A DNA stretch of 64,000 nt. Origin: Cristatella mucedo. Taxonomy: Eukaryota; Bryozoa; Phylactolaemata; Cristatellidae. Position numbers and translations under genes: made by a program. This document shows positions 23,600-36,130 of the stretch, one piece after another. The stretch is taken from assembly GCA_009760855.2 (NCBI GenBank), contig WPIO01000153.1:515001-579000 (forward strand), given 5' to 3'. Each line of letters starts with the position of its first letter. Within the stretch, counting starts at the first letter, position 1. The notes under the pieces are model-generated. The model saw nothing but the letters and a program-made list of their open reading frames with translations. It searched no databases and was not told where the DNA came from.

Positions 23600-24290
23600 A
23601 GATGCGGCCATGTTTTAGCTTATACACCATTTATAGCCTTAGAACTGTTGCTGCTGAAGTTTATATCAATACAGCTCTTCTTAGGTTGATACGCCTTAAC
23701 AGGATAAGAAAAACTCTGCATCGTGTGGTAATTCTACAGTATCTAGGCTAATACATTTCGCAATTAAATATAGGCCAATGTAGCTACATTTCAAATTTAA
23801 AAATTCCTATTGTTGCAGGAATTATGAACAATTTTTTAGAATTAGCCGAATAAACAGCGGAATGATTAGTAAATAACAGCTGCTAATATAAAAGAAAAGT
23901 AGAGGTTTCAGTTTTGCCAAGCAATTATAAATGCAAGAATGAAAGGTTGAAAAGTGTCGCCGATGCCTGATAAAAAAAAGTCAATTTCACATAGAAATTC
24001 TTTACCGGGGCATTTTTTGGTACGGCCGTAGCTAAAACAGTGGCCCGTGTCTCCATAATTGTAAGTTTACACTGCAAGTATTAGGTTTTGCATTTTCCTG
24101 TGAACAACCATGATTGTTAAGGTCCTTTGCAGTCGGTGCTTAAGAGAAAGGAAAGCAGCTCCATGGACTCGATACGCTGTCTTCCGGAAATCCAGATAAA
24201 ATTGCACTTGAGCAAACGCAAATACCCCAGCATTTTTTATTAGCATTTCTGTAGCTCCCGTTCTGTGTATAAGGCTATAATATTCATTTT
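23600..24290. other. LRP-like intron without recognised element
   Basis: AT-rich intronic sequence with no exon or repeat that I can support. A 78-codon minus frame at 24067-24303 has no domain. Confidence 0.4.
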
Positions 24291-24297
24291 GTTTGTT

Positions 24298-24425
24298 TTT
24301 CAAGCATGATTTTACTTACTATTCAATTGCATATCACTTTGCAGCTAATGTAAAGCGCCTAGAAAGAGATTAAGTTCTCTGAGGGCACTTTATCAAGTGC
24401 AATATTATTATTATTATTATTATTA
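24298..24425 (+). mobile_element. L2-A LINE tail
   Basis: 'tttcaagcatgattttac', then 'gcagctaatgtaaagcgcct', 'agaaagagattaagttctct', 'gagggcactttatcaagtgc' and (ATT)n. A well-preserved copy of the 3' hairpin. Confidence 0.9.
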
Positions 24426-24711
24426 AGGCAAGTTAATTTAGTGTGAGCTTACTCTCAAAACAGAAGCAGTCTCTGAGGACAGATTAGCATAGCTGACAAG
24501 TTTTATACAGTAATAGTGTTATTGTACAGGCCTAAAATGTGCCACCAATGAGGTATATCGTTGTAGTCAGTATATCACAAACGTACGAACCAGTTGCATT
24601 ACAGAGCCAGGTTGTCCGACCACGCCCAGATTTTCGTCTCATTAGGTAGGTGAAAGCTAGGGCGTTTAATTGTGCAGATAGTGTGCTCAATTAGTGGCAA
24701 GTTAGAAGTAG

Positions 24712-26140
24712 AGTACCTCTGCTTGTTTTTCTCAGTCTCTCGGGGCAGATTTTGACACTATCGATCACAAAGTCCTTCTTGATCGCCTCTCATCTCGCTG
24801 CGGCATCACTGGCAATACACTGCAATTGTTCAGGTCCTATCACAGTGTGAGACTCCGGAGTATTGATTTGAATGGACATCATCAGAGGAACCATGGGTTA
24901 CAGTAGGGCTCTGTGGTTGGCCTGTTATTTTCACGATTTATACTTCAACTCTTGCCAATGTTATGGCCAAGCACAATCTAGGTTTTACGTCTATGCAGAT
25001 GATGCTCAGTTGTACCTTTGCTTTGATCCCTCCAAGACCTCCAGGACGTTGAATTATCTCAAGTCCCTTGTGGGCATGTATTGATGACATCCGCACATTA
25101 ATGGCAGCAAACGTTTTTAAATTGACTGATAATTAAACCAACTTACTATATATTAGAAAACCTAGTATGACTCGGAAATTGGAAAGCTTAACTCTCATGA
25201 TCGTCTCTGCCAGCCTACGCCATGTTGAATCAGCACGAACCTAGATGTCATGTTCCAAAGGGATCTTTCATTAGACGACCGTTTCAGCTCGACAGTCACT
25301 TGACTGTCGAGCTGAAACGGTCGTCTAATGAAAGATCCCTTTAAGTCTGCCTGCTTTCGACTACATTACATTGCTGAAATCTGGGCTTGTTTAGGCAGGG
25401 ATACCTCATTTAAATTGGCCCATGCTTTTGTGACATCCCGTCTTGACATCTGTCACTCATTGCTTGCTGGTCTACCGGCCTGCACTTTCAGGCGCTTACA
25501 TCCGGTGCAAAGCTCTGCGGCTTGGCTTGCCTATTGTGAGCGTCACAGTTGCCATATACACACGAATCCTTGCCGACCAGCAATTTCTTTCCGAAAAAAA
25601 AACAAACGCATTCACTTCAAAATTTTGTCTCTCACTTTCAGGTTCCTTCATTTTTTGGCTCCATCCTACCTATCAGATCTAATCTCTCACCATGCTAAGC
25701 ATGGCACCACTCCCCTTTTCGGAAGCAAAATGTTTACCCATACCTCATATAAATCTCAAATCTTTTGGAGACGGTGCCAGTTTAGTTCGCACGCTCCTAA
25801 AGCCTGGAGCGAGACTCACGTTTCGATTCACGACATCTCCTGATTTGTCCGCATTTAAAAAGTTATCTAAAAATGTATCTCTTTATTACAGCTTTTGGTG
25901 TGTCCTTGTGATTTGTCCTTTACGTGCTTATGAGTGCTGACACCATGAATGCTGCGCCTATCTATACTTGCATGCTGACTCTGTGTTTGTTACCCCTAAC
26001 CATGTTATTCTTGTTTTTTATTGAGCATGCAACAACCAACTATTCAATTTGTGCTTTCTTTGCAGTGAAATTAAAGTGCTCCAAAAGAGATTGAGTTCCG
26101 TGAAGGTGCTAAATACAATGTATTATCATTATTATTAGTT
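24712..26140 (+). mobile_element. L2-A LINE with reverse transcriptase palm
   Basis: Longest plus-strand L2-A remnant. Motif A region reads FDTIDHKVLLDRLSSRCGI (24755-24810). The YADD catalytic box occurs as VYADDAQLYLCFDP (24991-25030). The C-terminal block follows in several frames (LTFRFLHFLAPSYLSDLISH, 25640-25690), then the 3' UTR and an ATT tail at 26115-26138. The frame breaks repeatedly and a 42-bp inverted duplication sits inside (25257-25342). Not active. Confidence 0.9.
25257..25342. repeat. 86-bp perfect palindrome inside the LINE
   Basis: Arms 25257-25298 and 25301-25342 are exact reverse complements over 42 bp, with a 2-bp centre (CT). The left arm equals normal L2-A sequence ('ccaaagggatctttcattag' onward). 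The right arm is an extra inverted copy, after which the element resumes. Confidence 0.97.
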
Positions 26141-26144
26141 TCTT

Positions 26145-27000
26145 TTTGGAAGAATGCACACATATGCATACACATACACGCATACGATATTTTATGCAGA
26201 AGCTACAGTAGATGTTTTTAATTGCACATTCGGAGTCTTAGGCTCGTCTCCAGTTGACGAGTGACACTTCGTTTGCTTTTAAATACTAAACCAGTTTTCT
26301 AGACATGCAAGCTGAGAGATTTATCTCCCAGTTAGAGTGCAAATCTCGGCATTCGTTTGGTCACGGATCTGAAATCATTGGAAATCTAAAAGATTATGGG
26401 TAGAAATAAAAGAGCGTCTGCGCTTATTAAGCATTAAATACCTCAATATAAATGCATAAAAAGGTAAATTTTAGGAAGAAACACGAGTTCGCAGTGCTTT
26501 TATAACAGATCTTTCTCAGATCTATCGACGATTTTGTGATTGTAACAGGCTGAAAAGGTAGCAAATAACTTAGCTTTAAGGCTCGTCATGGTTGGACAAA
26601 TACTGAAAAATCTCGAAGGGGTTGATTTTCAATTAGCCTTGAACTAGGAGTACTGGCTTTTGATCAATTGATTGGTATGACTTTTCCTGTTACTGGTTAG
26701 AGGAAGGGGAATTGCAAATCTTTCCGTCGGGATCCTACGAATACGTGTTTCCACTTAATGATTTAACTTAAGCTATAGAGGCAGTAACCAATGAATAATT
26801 AGGTGTTTTTTGTTCATCCTTGAGCTGAAGTAAAATCTGAGCGAAATCTTCGCAACACAGCAACCGGTTAAACTGTTGCAAGAAATTTATAACATCTCAG
26901 CCAAAGTAGGCAGCATTAATACCGAAAACTAAAACTAAAAACTATTTAACTGTCCGGCCTAGAATCTATTATTAGCTGCGATCCAAACTAACTGGCGTGT
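26145..27000. other. no gene or repeat recognised
   Basis: Intron of the LRP-like gene; AT-rich, no exon or mobile element seen. Confidence 0.4.
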
Positions 27001-27024
27001 CTTACAAATATCTACGCTCAATAT

Positions 27025-27098
27025 AAATATATATAACATATATATATAGCATATATATATATAACATTTATATAACATATATATGACATATATATTTA

Positions 27099-27132
<34 letters not shown>
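27025..27132. repeat. AT-rich microsatellite with ATATAACAT units
   Basis: Alternating AT tract with repeated 'atatatataacat' and 'tatagcatatata' units, about 105 bp. Confidence 0.9.
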
Positions 27133-27133
<1 letters not shown>

Positions 27134-27534
27134 AGAAGTATAGGTTGCATATCGAACTTTAGTTTTCAATGGTAAACGATAAGTCAGACAAGCCGGTAAT
27201 TGGGAGCGATAACTAACTACTATAATCTTAATTATTTGTATACGGAAGTTTAATATCTGGTCTTACGTTCAGGAAAACGCTTTGGACATCGTTGCAGATA
27301 TGTTATGCACTATGAGAAATTGCAAGGATGCAGACGCTGTTGCATAAGCAATCCTTTCCTAAAGAGAACTTTCCTAATTTAAGTACTTTAATTCTCAACC
27401 TTTAATAGCTACAAAATGAAAACTGAATTCACCGTGAAGTTCTGAAGATGCGTTTACTTTACATGGAGTGGTTGCGGTTTAATTTTACTGCCGTGCAATT
27501 CGTATTTTCCCGTAAACTTGTAAAAGAATTCTAC

Positions 27535-27750
27535 CTGAGCCATTCAGGCGGCAACGACTAATTGTCCCAAGCACTATGTCACTCCAGTAAACGAATTCTT
27601 TGACTGGATCGTAGCTTATTGCATTTGCATGGCTCAGATTATCCGCAATTGATATTCCAAAGTTTAAGTCCGAGCCGTGTTTTGTGGTCCAATTTGCTGA
27701 GGCTGCACGTAAATCGTTCTGTCTAACAAAAATAATTACATCCTCTGCAT
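27535..27750 (-). CDS. LRP-like exon 1 in window: first propeller blade
   Basis: 216-nt minus exon, acceptor CTCTATTTTAG, donor TCAG|GTAGAA. It reads DVIIFVRQNDLRAASANW, then ISIADNLSHANAISYDPVKE, FVYWSDIVLGTISRCRLNGS. The opening (an ILF-type strand with a basic residue, then DLR) and the YWSD core are what begins each propeller in LDL-receptor-related proteins. It starts with 2 nt, so at least one more exon precedes it beyond 27.75 kb. It ends in phase 1 and joins exon 2 cleanly. I cannot tell LRP1/2, LRP4 and LRP5/6 types apart from one propeller. Confidence 0.85.
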
Positions 27751-27754
27751 CTAA

Positions 27755-29780
27755 AATAGAGTACGGATATATTTTAAGATCTGGATTTATGAAATTACTT
27801 GAAGCATGATAATTATCTCATCCTCACACGCAAAAGCTCAGCCTCATGCAAAAATGCCTGACGCAATTTTAGGACCCGCCGCCTAATAGAAATTACGTGT
27901 TTCTGCAAGCTGGGTTTTGTGTCAAACCCTATGCCACAGGTTGCTTAAACGACAGTTCTGAATTTTGAGTGGTCCTGTTACTGTTCACTAAGTGTAAATG
28001 ATTTATCTACAGACCTATCGCCAGATAAGTATTGAGTGGCCCGCTTACCTTATCCTTTGGAGTACATTTGCTAGACATGATGTGTCTACTAAATATTTTA
28101 GCTAATTAATCTTGGCTAAAGGTTTTTACTTGAGAAAATTTGCTTTAAAAAATTGCTATCAAATATAATGACTCGGATTCAGCCTCTTAAAGTAAGCCCT
28201 CGCTGAAAATTGTAGGAGCCGCTGGCACTGGCATTTGACTTGAGTTAGGTATTCAAAAAGTGCAAACTCTTTGGAATCTTAATAATAACGATACTGTAGC
28301 AGATTAAAACTTTTATACAGGCGAAATATTCAAATGAGAGATAGCATGACCAACGGCGTCTTGGAATTGAACTCAACTAATGCATTAATAGCAGTCGATT
28401 TGAAACAGTAATCAAGTCTAGAATGTCACATACGGTACAAGACTAAGGAATATCCGAAGTCAAAAAGGACACCGTATATGCTTAGTCTGGATAGGAAATT
28501 AATAGATTACTCCTATGATCAGGACTTAAGCTAGTAATTAGACCTGGAGATTGTTTCTGTCGAAATCTATAAATTTGAGTGTCAACTCATATAGACTAAG
28601 ACAGCATTCCCAAATTTAGATCTTGTAAGTCACTTAATTCAAATGGTTGCTTAAATTCGTATTTTTGATGATTAAGTACTGCAGAATACGTCCCCAGTAA
28701 CAAAGTCAGCGTATTTCAGAAAAGTATTTTCTACTTAAATATCCCCATTAGCCTGTTTTTATTTATAAGCTGCTGTTAAAATAAACCCATGTTTAAGCAG
28801 CGCCGACTTTTGGTACAACTCCGAAGATTTTTCAGTTTCTGTATTGTGTCATCTATAGATATTGGCATCCATTACCAAGGCAGTTGCAAGTTGGTGACAC
28901 AACATGAACTTAATTTGCGAGTTTTCAGTATCAGCAGTGCATACTTTCTAGGGTCATATTGAGCAACAGATTCCAATACGTTACGGGATCGGTGAGAGCG
29001 TTAACTGGTTCACCTGTACGTGAAACAGGCGATGCATCCGTATATTGTAGCACGTAAAAGAATGAGAATTGATGCCCAGTAATATATTGACTTGAAGGTA
29101 TAATTTGTTATATTTTCATTCTCAGATAGTGACAACTAAACGATTTAGTTGCCTGTTCCATTAAAGTCTTTCAGAGAAACGTCTCTCGTAAAAATAAAAA
29201 TAAGGCATTTGTTATTGTGCCGTCAGAGAACCCAATCTATTAGCTCACTCAGGGAACCTATTACTTTCTAGCCATTTTATTTTTCGCTGCAATAGCGAAC
29301 TCTCGTACGACGATCCGAATATTTTTGACCATGCTCGGGTCAAGAGCTAGCTAATTTTGAATTAAAATCACAAAGAACAATTTTGAAAAATAGCAGCGTG
29401 AAAAATGGAGTAGAAGTCCCGTCATAGTTATTTTTAACCGTATAATCCATTTCTTCGACCTATAAACCTGACTGTTTGAATTGGGACAATGCAAATTTCT
29501 ATAGAACAACCAAGTTAATACCCCTATTCAAAGTTTGAATGAAAATAGATCTATAATGAGCGATTAAAAATTATCTGTTCCACATTTATTGGAAAAGAGA
29601 TGCAGGATGAGCGATAAAGAATGAATGTTCAGAGCTTTCATTCGGCTGCAGCCGAAGTGTTTTTAGTAAGTTCTTGCTTAAATGATATCGCTAGATCCGC
29701 TCAATGAAACTCTATCCTTTAAATTAACAATCTCCCAATGTCACCTCTGAAAACGACTGCTTTGCGATGCACGTGCAAGA
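27755..29780. other. no exon or repeat recognised
   Basis: Expected to contain or flank the next upstream LRP-like exon. I searched the minus strand for EGF-like or LDL-A cysteine patterns and found none I trust. Confidence 0.4.
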
Positions 29781-29786
29781 TTATAA

Positions 29787-30428
29787 TAACAATAATCATA
29801 ATAATAATGATATTGATAAAGCACCCCCAAAGAACTCAATCTCTTTCTAGGCGCTTTACATATGCTGCAAAGGGCACGCGTTAAAAATGGTGAGTAATAT
29901 CATGCTTGATAAACAACATGAGTAGGCACGCAAGTGTTGTTAGTGGCAGCACGCAAAGTGTCAGCACGGATAAGCACATAAAAGACAAATCACGGGGGCT
30001 TACTAAATGCTGTCCTAAGTAGGTGTGTTTTTAAGTTAATTTTGAATGTGGTCAAGTCAGGGGATGTTCTGAGGCAAGCCGGGAGTGACTTTCAGGCTTT
30101 GACAGCATACGAACTAAATGCACGGTCTCCAAAAGATTTGAGGTTTGTATGGGGTATTTGTAAACTATTGGATTCCAAAAAGCGGGTGGTACGAAGCTTG
30201 GCCTGGTGGGGGAGTAGATCTGAGAGATAGGCTGGAGCCAAAGAATGAAGTGACCTAAAAGCGAGCGACAAAACCTTGATGTTGATCCGTTGCTTGACTG
30301 GGAACCGGTGCATGTCGGCGAGAAGTGGTGTGATGTGTCAAGTGCGACGCTCACGACAGCCGAGCCTAGCTGCAGAGTTTTGCACCAGCTGTAAGCGCCT
30401 GATTGCACATGCCAGTAGGCTAGCAAGA
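29787..30428 (-). mobile_element. L2-A LINE 3' end
   Basis: Tail (AAT repeats at 29787-29812 and hairpin to 29860), then 3' UTR. The C-terminal block follows on the minus strand with HRFPVKQRINIKVLSLAFRS, LAPAYLSDLLPHQAKL and LKSFGDRAFSSYAVKA. Several frame breaks. 5' truncated at about 30428. Confidence 0.85.
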
Positions 30429-30716
30429 TTACTTAGGTGCTCTGCTATCTGTGGAAAGCTACTTTTAAAATACTGGGAATCATTCACGCTCCAGTTTATT
30501 GAAAATTCGATGTCGGGCCATTCAACGCTAACAGCTCACTGTCATCAGCAGCTGCCGAGTTTTCATGGGGGGTGGGGCACAATCATATTATTCCGATACA
30601 GCCAGATTTAAAATGCTCACATCTCAGAGAGCTCAAAGATGTCATCGAAGATCAAATTTATTTCAGATTAAAAATCGTGCATGGCATGTTCGTTCAGGAG
30701 CCAATGAATCGAGATT

Positions 30717-30840
30717 CAGCTACAATCGCTAAGATTGCTAATTTTTAATTACATTAATAATATTAAATGTTTAAATAATATTATTAAATTAATAATTTAA
30801 TTACATTACATTAATTACAATTGCTAAGATTGCTAATTGC
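30717..30840. repeat. direct repeat flanking an AT-rich palindromic core
   Basis: 'acaatYgctaagattgctaatt' occurs at about 30722 and again at about 30814. Between them lies an AT-rich core with inverted TTAATAATATTAAAT / ATTTAATAATATT-like segments. It may be the footprint of a small insertion or a local duplication. Confidence 0.5.
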
Positions 30841-31800
30841 TATTTCTCCAATGCAATCAGCTGCTCAGCCACGGCAGATACTCAGCCCATCTGCCAATTT
30901 TTCGCATTCACTAGTGCCATTTTGGATTGTTGACTCCTGAATTCTAGTTGAAGTTGCTGGATCATGTAGTTAAATTCATTCAAGGTGACAGTTTTCGGAC
31001 GACCGCAAGTGTCAGAGGTATCGTTACCTCACAAATTCTGTTGTTTGCGCTGTTGAAAACTGCCAGTAATTGCGGCTCTAAAATGCTAGTAACACAATGG
31101 CAATGACGAGCTTACATTAATTTTTTTATTTCCAAATTCTTGGTGAAAGGGCATAGGAGAAGTCGGATTACATGGAGGTATTATATCGCCTTCTAAAAGC
31201 GGTGAAAATGAATCGACCTGCTGAGTTTTTGTGAATGCCTGCTATCAAATCCTTCCTTGTAGGGATATCATACTTCCATAATGAGAGGTTGAATGTGCAG
31301 TCCTGAAAGACGTGTTAGAGAATCTTTTGTTGCTACAACTTGCAGAATGGGCTTGGGCCGCAACCGCTCTCTGGCTGTTTGAACGACCTAGCCGGTGCAA
31401 CCGGCTAAACCGCTCACGTTTGGCACTGCGTCCAATATTAGCCATCTTTTTCTTCCGTCAGACTTGCAAAAGTGATCGGAGCGGGTCACTTCCATACCTG
31501 GGCATACATGCAAGTGCTGCTCGCAGGTGATATACTCAGGCTACGTCGAAATGTTATGCAAACCACGCGGCCTCTCGGCGGGAGCGGCCAGGCTGCTTCG
31601 GACACCGGAGACGCTCTCGGCTTTGATGCACATAGCCGCCTCACCTCAACGAGTGATGTCCGAACAAATCGACAGCACGAATTTACTTCTGCACGCCCCC
31701 TTCCGCCAGACTAACTTAAAAATGCTGAAGTCAATGTTGAGAGGTATTTTTAAACAGCCCCTACTGACCTGGTCCAGCTAGCGAGAAACGTGCCGAATTG

Positions 31801-31803
<3 letters not shown>

Positions 31804-31849
<46 letters not shown>
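31804..31849. repeat. (GA)n microsatellite
   Basis: 46 bp of uninterrupted GA dinucleotide. Confidence 0.95.
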
Positions 31850-31850
<1 letters not shown>

Positions 31851-33190
31851 ATTAGATCGCAATTGCGGGTGAGAGATTTTATCGTTTCCATCTCCCCGAG
31901 AGCGTTGCCCTGACGCGAAATACGTCTGCAGAAAATACGGCTTCGCTGCGCTTGAGCCAGCTTCATAAAGCTCATCGGCTGCGTATGCATTCCTCAACGT
32001 CACAACGTAGTGAGGCAAAATGGCGAGCGGAACGTTTCTGAACATTTCCGCAGTCAGCAAGGTCGGCCTGCCCAGTATCCAACTGATTTGCACCTTGACC
32101 TCAGAGCTTCTGAAGTCCTGCCGTGAAGTTCGACGAAAACCAGTGAAAGAAATAATATCTGGACCTATGAGCTGTGCTCAAATGGTGTGCACGCCGTCAT
32201 ATTGTGTCTAAGGTGTGAATCGTTCCCTTCTGCAACTGCCGCTGCTAACGCCGAGTTTAACCCCGCTTTAAATACGGACCCCTGACGATTTGGATTCACC
32301 CAGCTAAATTGGACTAAACTCCGACGCCTTCCATCCAAGAGGTCGAATGCTGTCAGCAAGGATGTAACCGGGATCGTAAGCACAATTTTGACTCGCTTGG
32401 ACCCGGTCAAGGGGGCTGCAGACCTTGACGGCGTAAAGGCGCCCCGCCAGTATAGTCAATGACCGACGAGACAGCCTCTATGTGAACGGTCGAAAAAAGG
32501 ATGAAATGGCGAAAGAAAAGAGGACGAAATATCGTCGCTAGAAATATGGCCATTAGCCGACTGGCGTGGGCAGTACCTGGGCAGCTTCTACCTCGCCTTC
32601 TATTACTCACGTATCTGGGACATGGAACGACGACCGGCCCAAAACTAGTTGGCTATCTATTATCCATTATCTATTATCTATTCCATATTCCATATTACAT
32701 GTTAGATTCTACATATTGCATATTACATATTCCGTCTTACAATTTAAATTTTACAATATATATTATAATTTTACATATTACATAGGTTGAGATCTTAATA
32801 GAGATGCACTGCACACTCAAGCCAATGATAGAGCCGTGCCCAGATGTGGTCTGCTGGTACTAGGCTGGGGGGCCCTCCCGCCCTTGACTGACCAATCGCG
32901 GCACAGCTTTTCTGCTGCTGGCTTTAGCAACCGTGTTGGCCTATCGTAGCGCAGCGTCTAAAAGTGGCTCTGGGTCACAAACCTGCCCGAGGCCAGGCAA
33001 CTGATGACCGTGTCCTGAGAGGGCTGTGGCGCCCAAGCCCGGCCTTCACCCAACCTGGCGAGCTCCTGCAGTTTGGAAATGGCGACGAGAGGCTCGAACG
33101 AGCACTCCCTCTCGTCGGAGTCGGTTGACACCACCAGGACGTCCGAACCGGCTAGCGAGTTGCAGTAGGAAAAACGCTTTGGGCGTCGTC
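31850..33190. other. moderately GC-rich region without recognised gene
   Basis: Open frames of 60-110 codons occur in several overlapping frames here (for example 31761-32093 and 32165-32410 minus). None shows a domain or convincing splice borders. 32650-32790 is a run of 'atattccatattacat'-like AT words. Confidence 0.35.
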
Positions 33191-33197
33191 GCACACC

Positions 33198-33242
33198 CTC
33201 TGAGGACGCTTTATCAAATTATCATTATTATTACTATTATTC
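33198..33242 (+). mobile_element. L2-A tail fragment
   Basis: 'caccctctgaggacgctttatcaaattatc' followed by ATT repeats: the last part of the L2-A hairpin and tail only. Confidence 0.65.
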
Positions 33243-33289
33243 TCCCACAGCGAGGCTGGCCCAACCCGGTTTCCAGGGCGCATATTTAT

Positions 33290-33293
<4 letters not shown>

Positions 33294-33356
<63 letters not shown>

Positions 33357-33473
33357 TACACATTGTATATTACACAATCAATAATATATATTGTAAACAT
33401 TACGTAATACAGTATATATATATATATTTATATATAAACTATATAATATTTACATATACTCTCTAATATACTA

Positions 33474-33506
<33 letters not shown>

Positions 33507-33600
33507 CATAATATATAATATAATATATATGTATAATATATCTAATATATAATATACTAATATACTAATATATTTACATATACTCTCTAAGCAAAAATGG
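33294..33600. repeat. (AC)n followed by AT-rich repeats
   Basis: (AC)n at 33294-33341, then (AT)n, then cryptic AT words ('aatatataatata', 'tactctctaatatac' occurring twice) up to about 33590. Confidence 0.9.
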
Positions 33601-34694
33601 CTTCTGTCAGTCAGATAGTTGTGTGGATAGGACTGCCCATGCTGTGCAGAAAATTTAAAAGTAAGGGCTCTATGAATGGCTCTATGGCTCTCTCTGTACT
33701 AGGGGTGATGAGCTCCGGAATCGACGGAGGTGTGATGAGATTGGGCTACGCTCAGAAAACTAGGGGTGCGAAGTGGCGGATAATTAGAAATCGGAGACAA
33801 CTCTGCTAACGGACACTGGAGGTTGATGGGTGTATGGTAGGCACCAGAAGCCTCGGGTGAGAGTCGAGGAGAAGACATGGGCGGACGATGACTCTCTACT
33901 TGCGTCTCAGGCCGTTTTTTCTATGGTTGTAGCCGAGTTTCTTACGTTCGTTGCCATCTGTCTTGCTCTACGCTACTTTTGATTACCTAGCTAGCAGTTA
34001 CTTAGCTCAGGCTGCTGTTAAGCTGAATTCTTGGCACATTGGGATTGCTATTTTGGAGCTGACACACTTAGCCTAAACAAGCGCAGGACGCCTACTTATC
34101 CTCTATGTCGTATAGTGCTTGATTGAGGCATGTGACCGATGGACTCTGCAAGGCTCTATTGGCACAAAAGAAGGCCAAACGTTGAGTAGCAAAAGTTGTG
34201 AGGCTTTGCCAATTTTAATTGCAGCACCGGGTTCGCATAGCCAGGTGCATGCTCCAGGTCCTTGGCAAGTAGGAAAGGGAGCTATGTGAGGAAGATTCAG
34301 AAGTAGGTCAGGGTCGTGAGGGTTGCGAGGCGAATCCTTGTCTACAGATACGGGCAACGAGCGAGCAAGGGCAGCAGCAACCTAACTATCCTGCCTCGAT
34401 TTGGTTTAATCCTACCTCATTTTTGGCAACGTTATGCCAATTAGCTTGAGCTCTGCCTGATCGCTGTCAGCTGGGCAATAAGACACTTCGGCATGCCCGG
34501 CAGTTCGAAGGCAGCGGATGTAAAGGAGTGGGCATCGGTCGACGCCTCAGCAGGGCGAGCGTTGGCTTGTGCAGCCCGGTGCTGGTTGGCAGCAACGGGA
34601 AGTTTCACGAGGGCTCGTGACGCCTGCTGTACACTCAGCCGTGCTCTCCACCATCAACGGTCGCCCACTGAGGCACCTATCCAGGGATCCAATG

Positions 34695-34803
34695 GAAGAC
34701 AACTCAATTGCATTTCCCTTTGCAGCAAATGTAAAGCGCCTAGAAAGAGATTTAGTTCTCTGAGGGTGCTTTATCAAGTGCATTATTGTTATATTATTAT
34801 TAA
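34695..34803 (+). mobile_element. L2-A LINE tail
   Basis: 'gcagcaaatgtaaagcgcct', 'agaaagagatttagttctct', 'gagggtgctttatcaagtgc', then ATT repeats. A near-consensus hairpin. Confidence 0.9.
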
Positions 34804-35299
34804 GACATGGCTGCCAGAGCCGGTTGCGATGGTTGCCAGAGTCACTGCATGCACTTCGCGTAGAGTTGCCAGGTTGTGCGCATCAAACTGAGGAATCCGG
34901 AAGTTGGGTAAGGCTATGCCAATGTGGGGTCTGGGCTCTTTTGGTGCAGGCTAAGGGTTAAAGGTCATTGTCACTGGACCAATAACTAGCTCAAAAGTAG
35001 CGTGCAGCTCCGAGTACTGCGAGTAGACTTACTCATCGATCACGAAGATCACTGTAGAACTAGATATTTCATTATCGTCACTAGGTTAATAAGTAAGAGT
35101 AGCTTGTTTATGTGGTCCATCTACGGCTCTCTTTCAAGCTCTGGGGAAAGTATAGGCAAATCGCAAGCAGCATCCGACCCGTTGGGGCATGTTTAGCAAC
35201 AGTTCATTCGGCGGACCTGTTGGTAGATTACAAGCTATCGGTAGTCAAGTGGGTCAAATCTTTGTCTTTCTCTTTCCCAAATAAAAAATACTCTTGAAT

Positions 35300-35900
35300 T
35301 GGCAAGGCCAATTTATATCTAAACCTAAAAATTTGTCGTTAGTCGGCTAGAAACCTGAAATTGGCTAACTAAATCGTCTAGACAAGTAATAAGTAAGATT
35401 AAAATTGATAATAATAAATAAGCTATGCTAATAAATTAGTGCAGCAAATCTATAGGTGTGCAGGCTTTTCAGACTAGTTACTTCTAAGTGGTTTGGAATG
35501 CGTAGCTTTACGTTTAGGCTTATAGTTTATGTATAGTAGAATGTATTTTATATAGATTTTGGGCTTTCAGATAAGCAGTGAGGACCAGTGAAGAGCAGTG
35601 CAGTAGTCTTGCTCAAGTTAAATGGCATAGCAGAGCTTTAGCTTATTTAGGGTTTATGTCTTAAAAGGTAAGCCGTTAGTCAGTATACCTAACTGTCAGT
35701 AGATTACGGCGGGGGAATTTATGGCTTCGAAGATTGACCTGGTTCGCTTGCACGCCTGCGTGGGCATTTCACAAAGTTCGGTAAGAGGAAGGGTCCGATA
35801 GATCACACTATTTCAAGATGCGGGGCCACTGCAACGACAGACATTAGAAGAATGCTGAGATTTTGGAGATTGCTGAGTTTAGGAGATTGCATAGATTCAG
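35300..35900. other. no gene or repeat recognised
   Basis: AT-rich, TAG/TAA-rich sequence without open frames before the GC-rich block at 36 kb. Confidence 0.45.
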
Positions 35901-36000
35901 GAGATGGCTGAGAGTGGAGAGGACCGACGGCAGCCTGCCAATGCCGAGTTGGCAAACTGTGCCGCTCGAGCAGCCGAAGTCTTGGCTCTGAGAGGATCCG

Positions 36001-36029
36001 AGGGGGAGGGGAGGGAAGGGGAGGGGGGG

Positions 36030-36092
<63 letters not shown>

Positions 36093-36130
36093 GGGGGGGG
36101 GAGGGGAGGGGAGGGGAGGGGGAGGGGGAG
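36001..36130. repeat. G-rich tract with 59-nt pure G run
   Basis: GGGGA-type repeats flank an uninterrupted run of G from 36033 to 36091. The proline- or glycine-rich open frames across it are artefacts of the homopolymer. The length of the run is probably unreliable in the assembly. Confidence 0.97.

Noticed and set aside
30838-31020. Minus coiled-coil-like peptide (LNEFNYMIQQLQLEFRSQQS)
   Set aside because: Only about 45 codons before a stop, no clean splice borders; not enough to call an exon.
33026-33466. 146-codon plus frame ending in Thr-His repeats
   Set aside because: The C-terminal third is the translated (AC)n microsatellite, and no domain appears before it.
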